A DNA stretch of 64,000 nt from Sulfitobacter sp. M39 (lineage in GTDB: Bacteria > Pseudomonadota > Alphaproteobacteria > Rhodobacterales > Rhodobacteraceae): contig NZ_WMDZ01000001.1 in NCBI RefSeq assembly GCF_021735935.1, forward strand, positions 1,736,001 through 1,800,000, read 5' to 3'. Each line of letters begins with the position of its first letter. Position 1 is the stretch's first letter. This document shows positions 24,483 to 32,044 of this stretch, piece by piece. The notes under the pieces were generated by a model. That model ran no database searches, had not been told where the DNA came from, and saw only the letters and a list, made by a program, of their open reading frames with translations. Position numbers and translations under genes: made by a program.

Positions 24483-25493
24483 TCAAGCCTCCTGTGGGAC
24501 TTCGGTTGCGTAGATATCTGTCCAAAGCTCTTCCGCCGCGGGTTCGGGGCTTTCTTTGGCAAACTCCGCGCTTGCGTTAACGATTTCCTTGATCTCTCTG
24601 TCGATCGCTTTCAGATCGTCCTCGCTGGCGTGTTTATGTTCCAGCAGGATGTTGCGCACCTGTTCGATGGGGTCGCGTTCGTCGCGCATTTTCTGCACTT
24701 CTTCGCGGGTCCGGTATTTGGCCGGGTCCGACATGGAATGCCCGCGGTAGCGGTATGTCTTGATTTCCAGAATATAGGGGCCGTCGCCCGAGCGGCAGTG
24801 TTTCACCGCGCGTTCGCCCGCGTCCTTGACCGCCAGCACATCCATGCCATCCACCGCTTCGCCGGGGATGCCGAACGCCTTGCCGCGTTCCCAGATTTCA
24901 GCACTGGAGGTAGAGCGCTGCTGCGAGGTGCCCATGGCATATTGGTTGTTTTCGATGATGAAAATCACCGGCAGTTTCCACAGGGCGGCCATGTTGAACG
25001 TCTCGTAGACCTGACCCTGGTTCGCGGCACCATCCCCGAAATAGGTAAAGGTAACGTTGTCGTTGCCTTTATATTTGTCCGCAAAGGCGATGCCCGCGCC
25101 AAGGGGGACGTTCGCGCCCACGATACCGTGGCCGCCATAGAATTTCTTCTCTTTCGAGAACATATGCATGGACCCGCCCTTACCGCGGGAATAGCCGCCT
25201 TCGCGGCCGGTGAGCTCGGCCATCACCCCGTCGGGGTTCATGCCGCAGGCCAGCATATGCCCGTGGTCGCGGTAGGTGGTGATGCGGCTGTCGCCGTCCT
25301 TGGCCGTGGCTTCAAGCCCGACAACCACCGCTTCTTGTCCGATATAAAGGTGGCAAAAACCACCGATCAGCCCCATGCCGTAAAGCTGGCCCGCTTTTTC
25401 CTCGAAGCGCCGGATCAGCAGCATATCGCGGTAATAGGCCTTGAGCTCTTCGGCGCTGGCGTTTGTCTTTTTCGTCGGTTTCTGGGCAGCCAT
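24483..25493 (-). CDS. pdhA: Pyruvate dehydrogenase E1 alpha subunit
   Basis: 336 residues. Thiamine diphosphate motif GDGAANQGQVYE ... NNQYAMGTS; phosphorylation-loop-like YRYRGHSMSDPAKYR; RFEEKAGQLYGMGLIGGFCHLY at the N terminus. Decarboxylates pyruvate with PdhB and loads the lipoyl group. First gene of the minus-strand operon pdhA-pdhB-pdhC, with GGAGGAATT before the ATG. A palindromic operator centred about 50 bases upstream is shared with lpd, the E3 gene. Confidence 0.97.
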   Translation of the reverse strand: MAAQKPTKKTNASAEELKAYYRDMLLIRRFEEKAGQLYGMGLIGGFCHLYIGQEAVVVGLEATAKDGDSRITTYRDHGHMLACGMNPDGVMAELTGREGGYSRGKGGSMHMFSKEKKFYGGHGIVGANVPLGAGIAFADKYKGNDNVTFTYFGDGAANQGQVYETFNMAALWKLPVIFIIENNQYAMGTSQQRSTSSAEIWERGKAFGIPGEAVDGMDVLAVKDAGERAVKHCRSGDGPYILEIKTYRYRGHSMSDPAKYRTREEVQKMRDERDPIEQVRNILLEHKHASEDDLKAIDREIKEIVNASAEFAKESPEPAAEELWTDIYATEVPQEA

Positions 25494-25532
25494 GGGGCAA
25501 TTCCTCCGTACTTTGTCCCGCGCACGCGCAAA

Positions 25533-25555
25533 ATAGTTTAGCGTTAAACTATCTC
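25533..25555 (-). promoter_or_regulatory. Palindromic operator of the PDH operon (shared with lpd)
   Basis: In the direction of pdhA this reads GAGATAGTTTA-ACGC-TAAACTAT: perfect 8-base arms ATAGTTTA/TAAACTAT around 4 bases. The same GAGATAGTTTA-N4-TAAACTA occurs in the same orientation in front of lpd (38518-38539). Location 40-62 bases before the pdhA start suggests overlap with the promoter. The binding protein is not encoded in the window. Confidence 0.7.
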
Positions 25556-25670
25556 TTATCGGATTCGAGCAATGATGGCGAGAGGCATTTATAAGTCACG
25601 CAATACCCTGCTGGCGGGACGTGAATTTTTTATGACGCCGCGGGGGATTATGCCGGGAGATGCGCGGGTA

Positions 25671-25970
25671 TCAGCGGATCACGATTTCATCGGCACGGAT
25701 CATCCCCAGCACCTTGCGGGTCTGTTCGTCGAGCAGGTCAAGATCAAGGTATTCGTCAGACAGACGATGGGTCAGGTTTTCCATCCGCGCCACATCAACC
25801 TGCACCTGTGCAAGCTGTACCCGCAGATCCTGCGCTTCGGCGACGATCTCGGCGCGGCGGAACAGGCCGTAGTTCCCCTGAATCGCCGCGAAAGCGAAAT
25901 AGAGGCTCAGCGCGAAGGCGATCGCGAAAAACAAGAGAGTGCCAAAAGCGGGTTTGCTGCTGCGGTTCAT
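25671..25970 (-). CDS. FtsB/DivIC-like septum formation initiator protein
   Basis: 99 residues: short cytoplasmic N terminus, one membrane helix (about 9-29, GTLLFFAIAFALSLYFAFAA), then a periplasmic coiled coil (about 38-75, EAQDLRVQLAQVQVDVARMENL). This is the FtsB/DivIC plan, a protein of the FtsQLB division complex. DEQTRKVLGMIRADEIVI at the C terminus is typical of the alphaproteobacterial version. It lies upstream of pdhA on the same strand, an order often seen in this class, but the operator between them suggests separate transcription. Confidence 0.88.
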   Translation of the reverse strand: MNRSSKPAFGTLLFFAIAFALSLYFAFAAIQGNYGLFRRAEIVAEAQDLRVQLAQVQVDVARMENLTHRLSDEYLDLDLLDEQTRKVLGMIRADEIVIR

Positions 25971-26105
25971 GTATCTGCCTTTAATCGTCTCTTAGTGGAC
26001 GTTCCCCCAGTATGACACAGGTGATTCGCGAAGGGAATCCCCCGTCTTGCGATTGGCAAGAAAATGTTCATCTTTTTAGGGGGTTGGGCAAGGATGTCGC
26101 ATATC

Positions 26106-26148
26106 TTTCCCGCCAGTCGCATCGCTGTGGCGCGACTGGCGGGGGAAA
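26106..26148 (-). terminator. Strong 3' hairpin after pgk
   Basis: CCCGCCAGTCGC / GCGACTGGCGGG, 12 perfect pairs around an 11-base loop, starting 8 bases after the pgk stop. There is no T run on either strand, so it may be an mRNA 3'-end stabiliser or a Rho-assisted stop rather than a standard intrinsic terminator. Confidence 0.5.
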
Positions 26149-26151
26149 AGC

Positions 26152-27345
26152 TCAGGCGTCCAGCGCGGCGACGCCGGGCAGGGTCTTGCCTTCCATCCAT
26201 TCAAGGAAAGCACCGCCCGCGGTGGAGATATAGGTGAAATCATCCGCTGCACCCGCCTGGTTCAATGCGGCCACGGTGTCGCCACCGCCCGCCACCGAGA
26301 TCAGCGCGCCGTCGCGTGTCAGCGCGGCTGCTGCCTTGGCCGCGGCGACAGTTGCGGTGTCGAAGGGGGCGATCTCGAACGCGCCCATGGGGCCGTTCCA
26401 AATCAGGGTTTTCAGGCCTTCAAACGCGTCTTTAACCAGGTCAACCGTCTTTGGGCCTGCGTCCAGTACCATCTGGTCCGCTGCCAGCACGGTATCGGCC
26501 CCAAGGGCTGCGACCTCATGCGCGGCATGGGCGGCGAATTCCTGCGCGACAAGCCCATCTACGGGCAGCAAGACGCGGCAGCCGGCCTTTTCCGCCTGTG
26601 CCAGAATATCCTTGGCGGTGTCGTAAAAATCGGGCTCAGACAGGGACTTGCCCAGATCCGCGCCTTGCGCGCCCAGAAACGTATTGGCCATGCCGCCCCC
26701 GATCACCAACAGATCCAGCCGGTTCACGAGGTTTTCCAACAGCTCGATCTTGGTCGATACTTTGGCACCGCCGACCACCGCGCCCACGGGGCGTTTCGGT
26801 TTGGCCAGCGCGGCTTCAAGCGCCGAAAGCTCGGCCTGCATCAAACGGCCCGCACAAGAGGGCAAAAGCCGCGCGACCCCTTCGGTCGACGCATGGGCGC
26901 GGTGCGCGGCGGAGAAGGCATCATTGCAATAGATATCGCCCAAAGCGGCCAGGCGCTTGGCAAAATCGGGGTCGTTCTCGGTCTCGCCGGGATAGAAACG
27001 GATGTTTTCAAGCAGCAGTACATCGGCGGCGTTGATCTCTTCGGTGCCCGCCTCGGCGGCCTCGAGCGTTTCGGCCAGCACGACTTTGCGGCCCAAGGCA
27101 GACTCTAGCGCGGGCAGGACGACACGCAGGCTCAGATCCTGCACGCGTTTGCCCTTGGGGCGGCCAAAATGGGCCAGCAACACCGGCGTGCCACCTTGTT
27201 CGAGAATGTCGCGCAGGGTGGGGATGATCCGCTGGATGCGGGTGTCGTCCGTTACCTTGCCGTTTTCAACCGGCACGTTGATATCCACGCGCACCAGAAC
27301 CCGCTTGCCGCGCAGGTCCATGTCATCCAATGCTTTCCAGCCCAT
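26152..27345 (-). CDS. pgk: Phosphoglycerate kinase
   Basis: 397 residues. 1,3-bisphosphoglycerate + ADP to 3-phosphoglycerate + ATP (or the reverse in gluconeogenesis). [23 protein letters not shown] at the N terminus binds the substrate; HFGRPKG, the central [15 protein letters not shown] and the C-terminal nucleotide loop [13 protein letters not shown] complete the signature. The ATG at 27343-27345 follows GAGGGACA; a longer frame upstream crosses the promoter region. Divergent from the cyclophilin gene. Confidence 0.97.
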   Translation of the reverse strand: MGWKALDDMDLRGKRVLVRVDINVPVENGKVTDDTRIQRIIPTLRDILEQGGTPVLLAHFGRPKGKRVQDLSLRVVLPALESALGRKVVLAETLEAAEAGTEEINAADVLLLENIRFYPGETENDPDFAKRLAALGDIYCNDAFSAAHRAHASTEGVARLLPSCAGRLMQAELSALEAALAKPKRPVGAVVGGAKVSTKIELLENLVNRLDLLVIGGGMANTFLGAQGADLGKSLSEPDFYDTAKDILAQAEKAGCRVLLPVDGLVAQEFAAHAAHEVAALGADTVLAADQMVLDAGPKTVDLVKDAFEGLKTLIWNGPMGAFEIAPFDTATVAAAKAAAALTRDGALISVAGGGDTVAALNQAGAADDFTYISTAGGAFLEWMEGKTLPGVAALDA

Positions 27346-27416
27346 CTTGTCCCTCGTGTAAAACCACAATTCCCGTCGTGTTTTGCCGTTATTGCCGTCA
27401 GGGTCAATGGACCCGC

Positions 27417-27453
27417 TTGGCAATTGCGCTTGCACGTCCTAGGTAATTGCCAA
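27417..27453. promoter_or_regulatory. Inverted repeat in the pgk/cyclophilin divergent promoter region
   Basis: TTGGCAATT (27417-27425) and its perfect reverse complement AATTGCCAA (27445-27453), separated by 19 bases. The right arm ends 23 bases before the cyclophilin ATG. May bind a dimeric regulator on one or both divergent promoters; not recognised. Confidence 0.4.
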
Positions 27454-27476
27454 CGAAATTCTTAAAGGAGACCGGC

Positions 27477-27983
27477 ATGGCCGAGATCAAAGACCCCGAA
27501 AACACGATCCTGATGGAACTGAAGGGCGGCACTGTCACCATCCAGCTGTTGCCTGACGTGGCCCCCAAACACGTAGAGCGTATGAAAGAACTGGCCCGCG
27601 CTGGTAAATACGACAACGTGGCCTTTCACCGCGTGATCGAAGGGTTCATGGCGCAGACAGGCGACGTGGCCAACGGCAATATGGAAGACAATTTCAACCT
27701 GCGCGCCGCGGGGACCGGTGGGTCGGACATGCCGAACCTGCCAGCCGAATTCTCCAAGGTGCCACACGCTCGTGGCAGCATCGGTGCCGCGCGTTCCGCC
27801 AACCCCGATAGCGCCAACAGCCAGTTCTTCATCAACTTCAAAGACAACGACTTCTTGAACGGTCAATACACCGTTTACGGTCAGGTCATCTCGGGGATGG
27901 AACATGTCGACGCGATCACCCGTGGCGAGCCGCCAGCGAACCCTGATCGGATGATCAGCGTCAAGGTTGCCGCAGATGCGTAA
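27477..27983 (+). CDS. ppiB: Cytoplasmic peptidyl-prolyl cis-trans isomerase (cyclophilin)
   Basis: 168-residue cyclophilin without signal peptide. The family core is intact: FHRVIEGFMAQTGD, NSQFFINFKDN and FLNGQYTVYGQV. Speeds proline isomerisation in protein folding. AAAGGAGA lies 6-7 bases before the ATG; an upstream in-frame start would read through the inverted repeat. Its 3' end overlaps the second cyclophilin by 8 bases. Confidence 0.94.
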   Translation: MAEIKDPENTILMELKGGTVTIQLLPDVAPKHVERMKELARAGKYDNVAFHRVIEGFMAQTGDVANGNMEDNFNLRAAGTGGSDMPNLPAEFSKVPHARGSIGAARSANPDSANSQFFINFKDNDFLNGQYTVYGQVISGMEHVDAITRGEPPANPDRMISVKVAADA

Positions 27984-28530
27984 TCTGATTGCAGCAGGCG
28001 TTGCCTCTGCCGTGATGGCAGGGGCGGCTTTCGCCGATGGTCTGGCGATCACCGTGGATGGCGAAGCGCAAGGCACCATCAAGATCGATCTTGCCGAAGA
28101 CGTGGCCCCCGCGCATGTGGCACGGCTGAAAGAGCTGGCCGAAGCAGGGGCATACGATGGCGTGGTGTTTCACCGCGTGATCGACGGGTTTATGGCGCAG
28201 ACCGGTGACGTCGAATTTGGCAAGGCCGGTGGGGACACAGGCCGCGCGGGCATGGGCGGTTCCGACTTGCCCGATCTGCCTGCCGAATTCTCGGACATCC
28301 CCTTTGACCGCGGTGTTGTCGGCATGGCCCGCAGCCAAAGCCCGGATTCCGCGAACTCGCAGTTCTTTATCATGTTTGACCAGGGGCACTTCCTGAACGG
28401 GCAATACACCGTTGTGGGCAAAGTGACCGAAGGGCTGGACGTGCTCGACACGATCAAGCGCGGGACCGGCGGCAACGGCGCTGTCACCGGCACACCCGAC
28501 CGTATGGTCGAGGTTAAGGTGACCGAATAA
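27976..28530 (+). CDS. Periplasmic peptidyl-prolyl cis-trans isomerase (cyclophilin)
   Basis: 184 residues with a Sec signal peptide (residues 1 to about 22, MRNLIAAGVASAVMAGAAFA, cleavage before DG), then a cyclophilin domain with the same FHRVIDGFMAQTGD, NSQFFIMFDQGHFLNGQYT core as the gene before it. Clearly a tandem duplicate sent to the periplasm. ATG overlaps the end of the cytoplasmic gene by 8 bases, so they are co-translated. A terminator follows. Confidence 0.92.
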   Translation: MRNLIAAGVASAVMAGAAFADGLAITVDGEAQGTIKIDLAEDVAPAHVARLKELAEAGAYDGVVFHRVIDGFMAQTGDVEFGKAGGDTGRAGMGGSDLPDLPAEFSDIPFDRGVVGMARSQSPDSANSQFFIMFDQGHFLNGQYTVVGKVTEGLDVLDTIKRGTGGNGAVTGTPDRMVEVKVTE

Positions 28531-28617
28531 TCATCGCGAAGGGCAGGGGTGCTTGCGCCTTTGCCCCGCTTTGGCCGCGCAGCACTTCGCAGTCGAAAAT
28601 TTTGATATCACAACGAA

Positions 28618-28647
28618 AAAGGGCGTCGCAACAGTGCGACGCCCTTT
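28618..28647. terminator. Bidirectional terminator between cyclophilin and bactofilin genes
   Basis: Perfect hairpin AAAGGGCGTCGCA / TGCGACGCCCTTT, loop ACAG, with A run on one side and T run on the other. Serves two convergent operons. Confidence 0.9.
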
Positions 28648-28669
28648 CACATTCATCACCCTTGTCCGA

Positions 28670-29170
28670 TCAGGACGCCGGGTTCGGCTTTTGTGCAGGG
28701 GCGGATTTCGCGCCGGGGTTCAGCGGGTCGTCCTGACGCTGAACGGAGCCTTCGAAATGCGCACCGGATTCGATGGCGATGGTCTTGTGGATGATGTCGC
28801 CTTCGACGCGGGCGGTCGATGTCAGGCGGACTTTCAAACCGCGCACGCGGCCCACGATACGGCCGTTGATCACTACGTCATCGGCGATCACTTCGCCTTT
28901 GATGGTCGCGGTTTCGCCGATGGTCAGCAGGTGGGCGCGAATGTCGCCTTCCACGGTGCCTTCAACCTGGATGTCGCCGGTTGTTTTCAGGTTGCCGGTG
29001 ATGTGCAGATCGGAGGACAGCACAGAGGCAGGTGGTTTTGCCTTGGGCGCGCTGGCCTTGAATTCGCTTTGCTTGGGCGCAGCCGGTGCAGAGGATGACG
29101 GTGCAGCGGTGCTGGACGTGTCTGCGTCGGACTTAGGAGCGGGATCATTGATTTTGCTTTTAGAAAACAT
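28670..29170 (-). CDS. Bactofilin (polymer-forming cytoskeletal protein)
   Basis: 166 residues: disordered Ser/Ala/Pro-rich N terminus (1-50), a right-handed beta-helix bactofilin domain (about 52-145; SDLHITGNLKTTGDIQVEGTV, GDIRAHLLTIGETATIKGEV, DDVVINGRIVGRV), and a short basic/Pro tail. Bactofilins polymerise without nucleotide and scaffold cell-wall enzymes. It overlaps the M23 peptidase gene by 11 bases, a pairing known from other bacteria in which bactofilin positions an M23 enzyme. Confidence 0.93.
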   Translation of the reverse strand: MFSKSKINDPAPKSDADTSSTAAPSSSAPAAPKQSEFKASAPKAKPPASVLSSDLHITGNLKTTGDIQVEGTVEGDIRAHLLTIGETATIKGEVIADDVVINGRIVGRVRGLKVRLTSTARVEGDIIHKTIAIESGAHFEGSVQRQDDPLNPGAKSAPAQKPNPAS

Positions 29171-30488
29171 CGTTTGCAGCCTTGATAAAGATCATTGGAT
29201 TTACAGCCTTGCCACCGACACGGACTTCGTAATGCAGGTGGACACCAGTAGACCGTCCTGATGTTCCCATATCACCTATCCGCTGTCCGCGCGATACCCT
29301 TTGGCCGACTTTTACGCGCAATTTAGACATGTGTGCGTAACGTGTCTCGACCCCGAATTCATGTTGGATTTTAACCAGTCGCCCGTAGCCAGAGCTCCAG
29401 CCCGCGTGGGTCACAACCCCTTCGGCGGTGGAGTGGATGGGCGTGCCCATACCGGCGGCGAAATCTGTGCCGCTGTGCATCCGGCGGCCACCCGTCTTTG
29501 GATCGCGGCGGTAGCCGAACGGGCTGCTGAAGCGGAAGGAGGATTTCAGCGGGTTCGCAAAGGGCGCTTTTTGCGCGGCAATGCGGTACATGTTCAGCTT
29601 GTCCATCTGGCCAAGCAGACGGTTGGCGCGCAGCGTGTCGGGAGAAGGAGCCTCCCCCCGTGTGGAAAAGCTTAACGGCATCAGCGGGCCACCCTGACCG
29701 GAATAACCACGGCGCACGGTGGCCAGCATCCGGTCGGTCGGCATGCCCGCGCTGCGGAACATCTTATCAAGCGGCGCAACAGAGACGGTCATCGCCTCTT
29801 CAAGCTGGCGGAAAATCGCGTCGTTCTGTTCGCGCATCAAGGCCAGCTTTTGGTTCAGTTCATCCGCCTGGATCAGCGCGTCTTGGGCATCAATCACCAC
29901 CTGATCGCGTTCGGCGGCGGTACGCTCAAGCGCCTCTGCCAGCAGGGAAATCGGGGCGGAGGATCCATTGGCGGCTGTCTTGGACTTGCCGTCGCCTTCC
30001 GCGGCCCCTTCCAGTTCCGCGACCTGGGTGCGCGCAGCTTCGCGGTCTTTCATCGTGTCGCGCAGGGTGCTTTGAATAACTTCGATGCCGGTCTCAAGCT
30101 CGCGGCGGCGCGTCTCGGATTGCAGCAGCTCGGACTGCATGACCGAAATCTGCTTCAGCGCGGCGTTAAACCGTTCCTGCGCGGCGACGGCCTCTTCCGC
30201 GCGCCCATTGCGCTGCGCTGAAAGATCGCTCAACCGCGCCTGATAGGTGCGTTGGTCGCGTTTTGCTTGTTCGCGAAAATTGCCCGACCCGATGCTGTCC
30301 ATCAGGATCACGGCGGTGGCGACGATCGACCAGGCCACAAACAAAGAGGCCCCGGTGAATACGAAAAGCTGGGTAACGGGGCGCAGGCGGATAAAGCGTG
30401 TGTCGGTATCGGATTTCAGAAAAACGCGGCGTTCGGGAAAAAACCGTTCAAGCGCCGAATGAATTTTGATCGCAAACCTTGTCCGCAC
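29160..30488 (-). CDS. M23 family metallopeptidase (LytM type) with membrane anchor and coiled coil
   Basis: 442 residues: cytoplasmic basic N terminus, one membrane helix (about 39-63, QLFVFTGASLFVAWSIVATAV), long coiled coil (about 75-240), C-terminal LytM/M23 domain (about 320-435). Zinc ligands are visible: HSGTDFAAG (H-x-x-x-D) and HLHYEVRV (H-x-H), with YGRLVKIQHEFGVETRYAHMSKL between. Either a DD-endopeptidase of the periplasm or, with this architecture, partner of the bactofilin. A perfect CtrA-type box lies about 125-140 bases upstream. Confidence 0.92.
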   Translation of the reverse strand: MRTRFAIKIHSALERFFPERRVFLKSDTDTRFIRLRPVTQLFVFTGASLFVAWSIVATAVILMDSIGSGNFREQAKRDQRTYQARLSDLSAQRNGRAEEAVAAQERFNAALKQISVMQSELLQSETRRRELETGIEVIQSTLRDTMKDREAARTQVAELEGAAEGDGKSKTAANGSSAPISLLAEALERTAAERDQVVIDAQDALIQADELNQKLALMREQNDAIFRQLEEAMTVSVAPLDKMFRSAGMPTDRMLATVRRGYSGQGGPLMPLSFSTRGEAPSPDTLRANRLLGQMDKLNMYRIAAQKAPFANPLKSSFRFSSPFGYRRDPKTGGRRMHSGTDFAAGMGTPIHSTAEGVVTHAGWSSGYGRLVKIQHEFGVETRYAHMSKLRVKVGQRVSRGQRIGDMGTSGRSTGVHLHYEVRVGGKAVNPMIFIKAANDVF

Positions 30489-30611
30489 GCGTGGTATCCT
30501 TGTTCCGTCCCTGTCACAGCACGCAAGGCCCCCACCGCGCGCTGATTGTCACCCGCCGTGCTTAGCCAGTGGGGGTCCGTCGGGCAACCCTTCAGACTTT
30601 CCCACCGGCGG

Positions 30612-30627
30612 TTAATGAAAGTTTAAC
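30612..30627 (-). promoter_or_regulatory. CtrA box upstream of the M23/bactofilin operon
   Basis: TTAA-TGAAAGT-TTAAC is an exact match to the CtrA consensus TTAA-N7-TTAAC. Nearby GGCAAT-AA-ATTGCC (30637-30650) is a further 14-base palindrome. Both lie in the 189-base gap before the M23 gene start (30488). Suggests cell-cycle or motility-linked control by the CtrA relay; binding not proven. Confidence 0.6.
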
Positions 30628-30677
30628 GACAAATTTGGCAATAAATTGCCGATTCAACGGTTTGGAGGGCGAATATT

Positions 30678-31487
30678 TTAAACACTCTCGGTCAAGGGCC
30701 AGTAGAAATCCGGTGGAATCCCGGCCTCTGCCCGCTTCTCTTCGTTGAACGGGGGCTTGAGAACACCGTGGAAATAGGTGCGCACCAGATCGTGGAATGC
30801 CTCTTTCGGGTCAAGCTCGTGGCGCCCGCACAGGAAGTGAAACCACTTTGACCCATAAGCCACATGCGCGACCTCTTCGGCGTAAATCACCTCAAGCGCG
30901 TCGACGGCCTGCGTGGCCTTGGCGCTTTTGAACACCTGAATCATATTGGGCGTCACATCGAGCCCGCGCGCCTCAAGCACCATAGGAACAACGGCGAGAC
31001 GACCCATGAAATCATCCACCGTATCCTCGGCTGCGCGCCACATACCGGCATGGGCGGGCAAGGCCCCGTAGTGGCTACCCAAAGCTTCAAGACAATCGCA
31101 CATCAGATTGAAATGTTTGGATTCATCGTCAGCGGCGCTGACCCAATCATCGTAAAATCCCATGGGCATTTTGACATCGGTAAAGCGCGCAATAATATCC
31201 CAGTGCAGATCAACCGCGTTCAATTCGATATGGGCCACGGCGTGCAGCAAGGCGATGCGCCCTTCGGGCGATCCGGGCTTGCGGTGGGGTACATCGCGGG
31301 GCGACAAGAGTTCTGGCTGGTCGGGGCGGGCGGGGCGCAACGGTGGGTTGGACGTGCCGATTTCCGGTGTCTCGCCTGCGGCGCGGGCAGCCCGCCACTC
31401 GGCTGCATACTTGTGAGAAAGCGCGGTTTTTTCACGGCCATCCGCAGTGCGCAGCACGTTTTCCGCCATTTGGGCCAGCGCGATCAT
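30678..31487 (-). CDS. DUF455 family ferritin-like protein
   Basis: 269 residues, DUF455 ferritin-like four-helix bundle. Candidate di-iron ligands are in AHIELNAVDLHWD, DDESKHFNLMC and VIYAEEVAHVAYGSKWF (E-x-x-H motifs on paired helices). Distant similarity to the MiaE tRNA hydroxylase is known for this group, but the substrate is not established. Its start overlaps the bcp stop by 4 bases, so the two form an operon, which suggests a role in oxidative or iron stress. Confidence 0.85.
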   Translation of the reverse strand: MIALAQMAENVLRTADGREKTALSHKYAAEWRAARAAGETPEIGTSNPPLRPARPDQPELLSPRDVPHRKPGSPEGRIALLHAVAHIELNAVDLHWDIIARFTDVKMPMGFYDDWVSAADDESKHFNLMCDCLEALGSHYGALPAHAGMWRAAEDTVDDFMGRLAVVPMVLEARGLDVTPNMIQVFKSAKATQAVDALEVIYAEEVAHVAYGSKWFHFLCGRHELDPKEAFHDLVRTYFHGVLKPPFNEEKRAEAGIPPDFYWPLTESV

Positions 31488-31945
31488 AGGGCGCGCACCG
31501 CGTCCAGTACCTCCTCCACGTGACCGGCGACTTTCACCTTGCGCCAGATGCGGGCGATATTGCCGCTCGCATCAATGAGATAGGTGGCGCGTTCAATGCC
31601 CATGGATTTTTTGCCGTACATATTCTTTTCGACCCAGACGCCATAGGCTTCGGTCACGGCCCCATCGATATCGGCCAGCAAGGGAACCGTCAGGTCATGT
31701 TTCGCCGCAAAACGGTCGTGTTTCGCCATTGTGTCACGGGACACGCCAAAAACCACGGCACCGGCGTCGGCAAATGCTTCAAGATGTTCTGAGAAGCCCA
31801 CGGCCTCCTTGGTGCAGCCCGGCGTGTCGTCGCGGGGGTAGAAATACAAAACCACAGCCTTGCCCCGCAGATCGGAGAGCGAAATTTCGCCACCCCCCGT
31901 CACAGGAAGCTTAAAGTCTGGTGCAGGTTGGGAAATCTCTGGCAT
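31484..31945 (-). CDS. bcp: Peroxiredoxin Bcp/PrxQ with a single cysteine
   Basis: 153 residues, thioredoxin-fold peroxidase that reduces hydroperoxides. YFYPRDDTPGCTKEAVGF holds the peroxidatic Cys (about residue 44). Most Bcp proteins have a resolving Cys five residues later (C-T-x-E-A-C); here that place is Val and there is no other Cys in the protein, so it must use an external thiol. GYFYP, GVSRDTMAKH and the R in IERATYLID (catalytic Arg) are kept. Co-transcribed with the DUF455 gene. Confidence 0.94.
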   Translation of the reverse strand: MPEISQPAPDFKLPVTGGGEISLSDLRGKAVVLYFYPRDDTPGCTKEAVGFSEHLEAFADAGAVVFGVSRDTMAKHDRFAAKHDLTVPLLADIDGAVTEAYGVWVEKNMYGKKSMGIERATYLIDASGNIARIWRKVKVAGHVEEVLDAVRAL

Positions 31946-32044
31946 GGGTCACTTTCTTATGTATTGGAAGCCGTTGTCTGCACTGTCATACTAGTCGGGC
32001 TTGGCGAAACTTAAACCCCAAGCCGCCCTAAAAACCGGACGCTC

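Noticed and set aside
23265..25541. A 758-codon open frame opposite pdhB and pdhA
   Set aside because: Antisense shadow of two well-identified PDH genes; His/Gly/Phe-rich translation typical of mirror frames.
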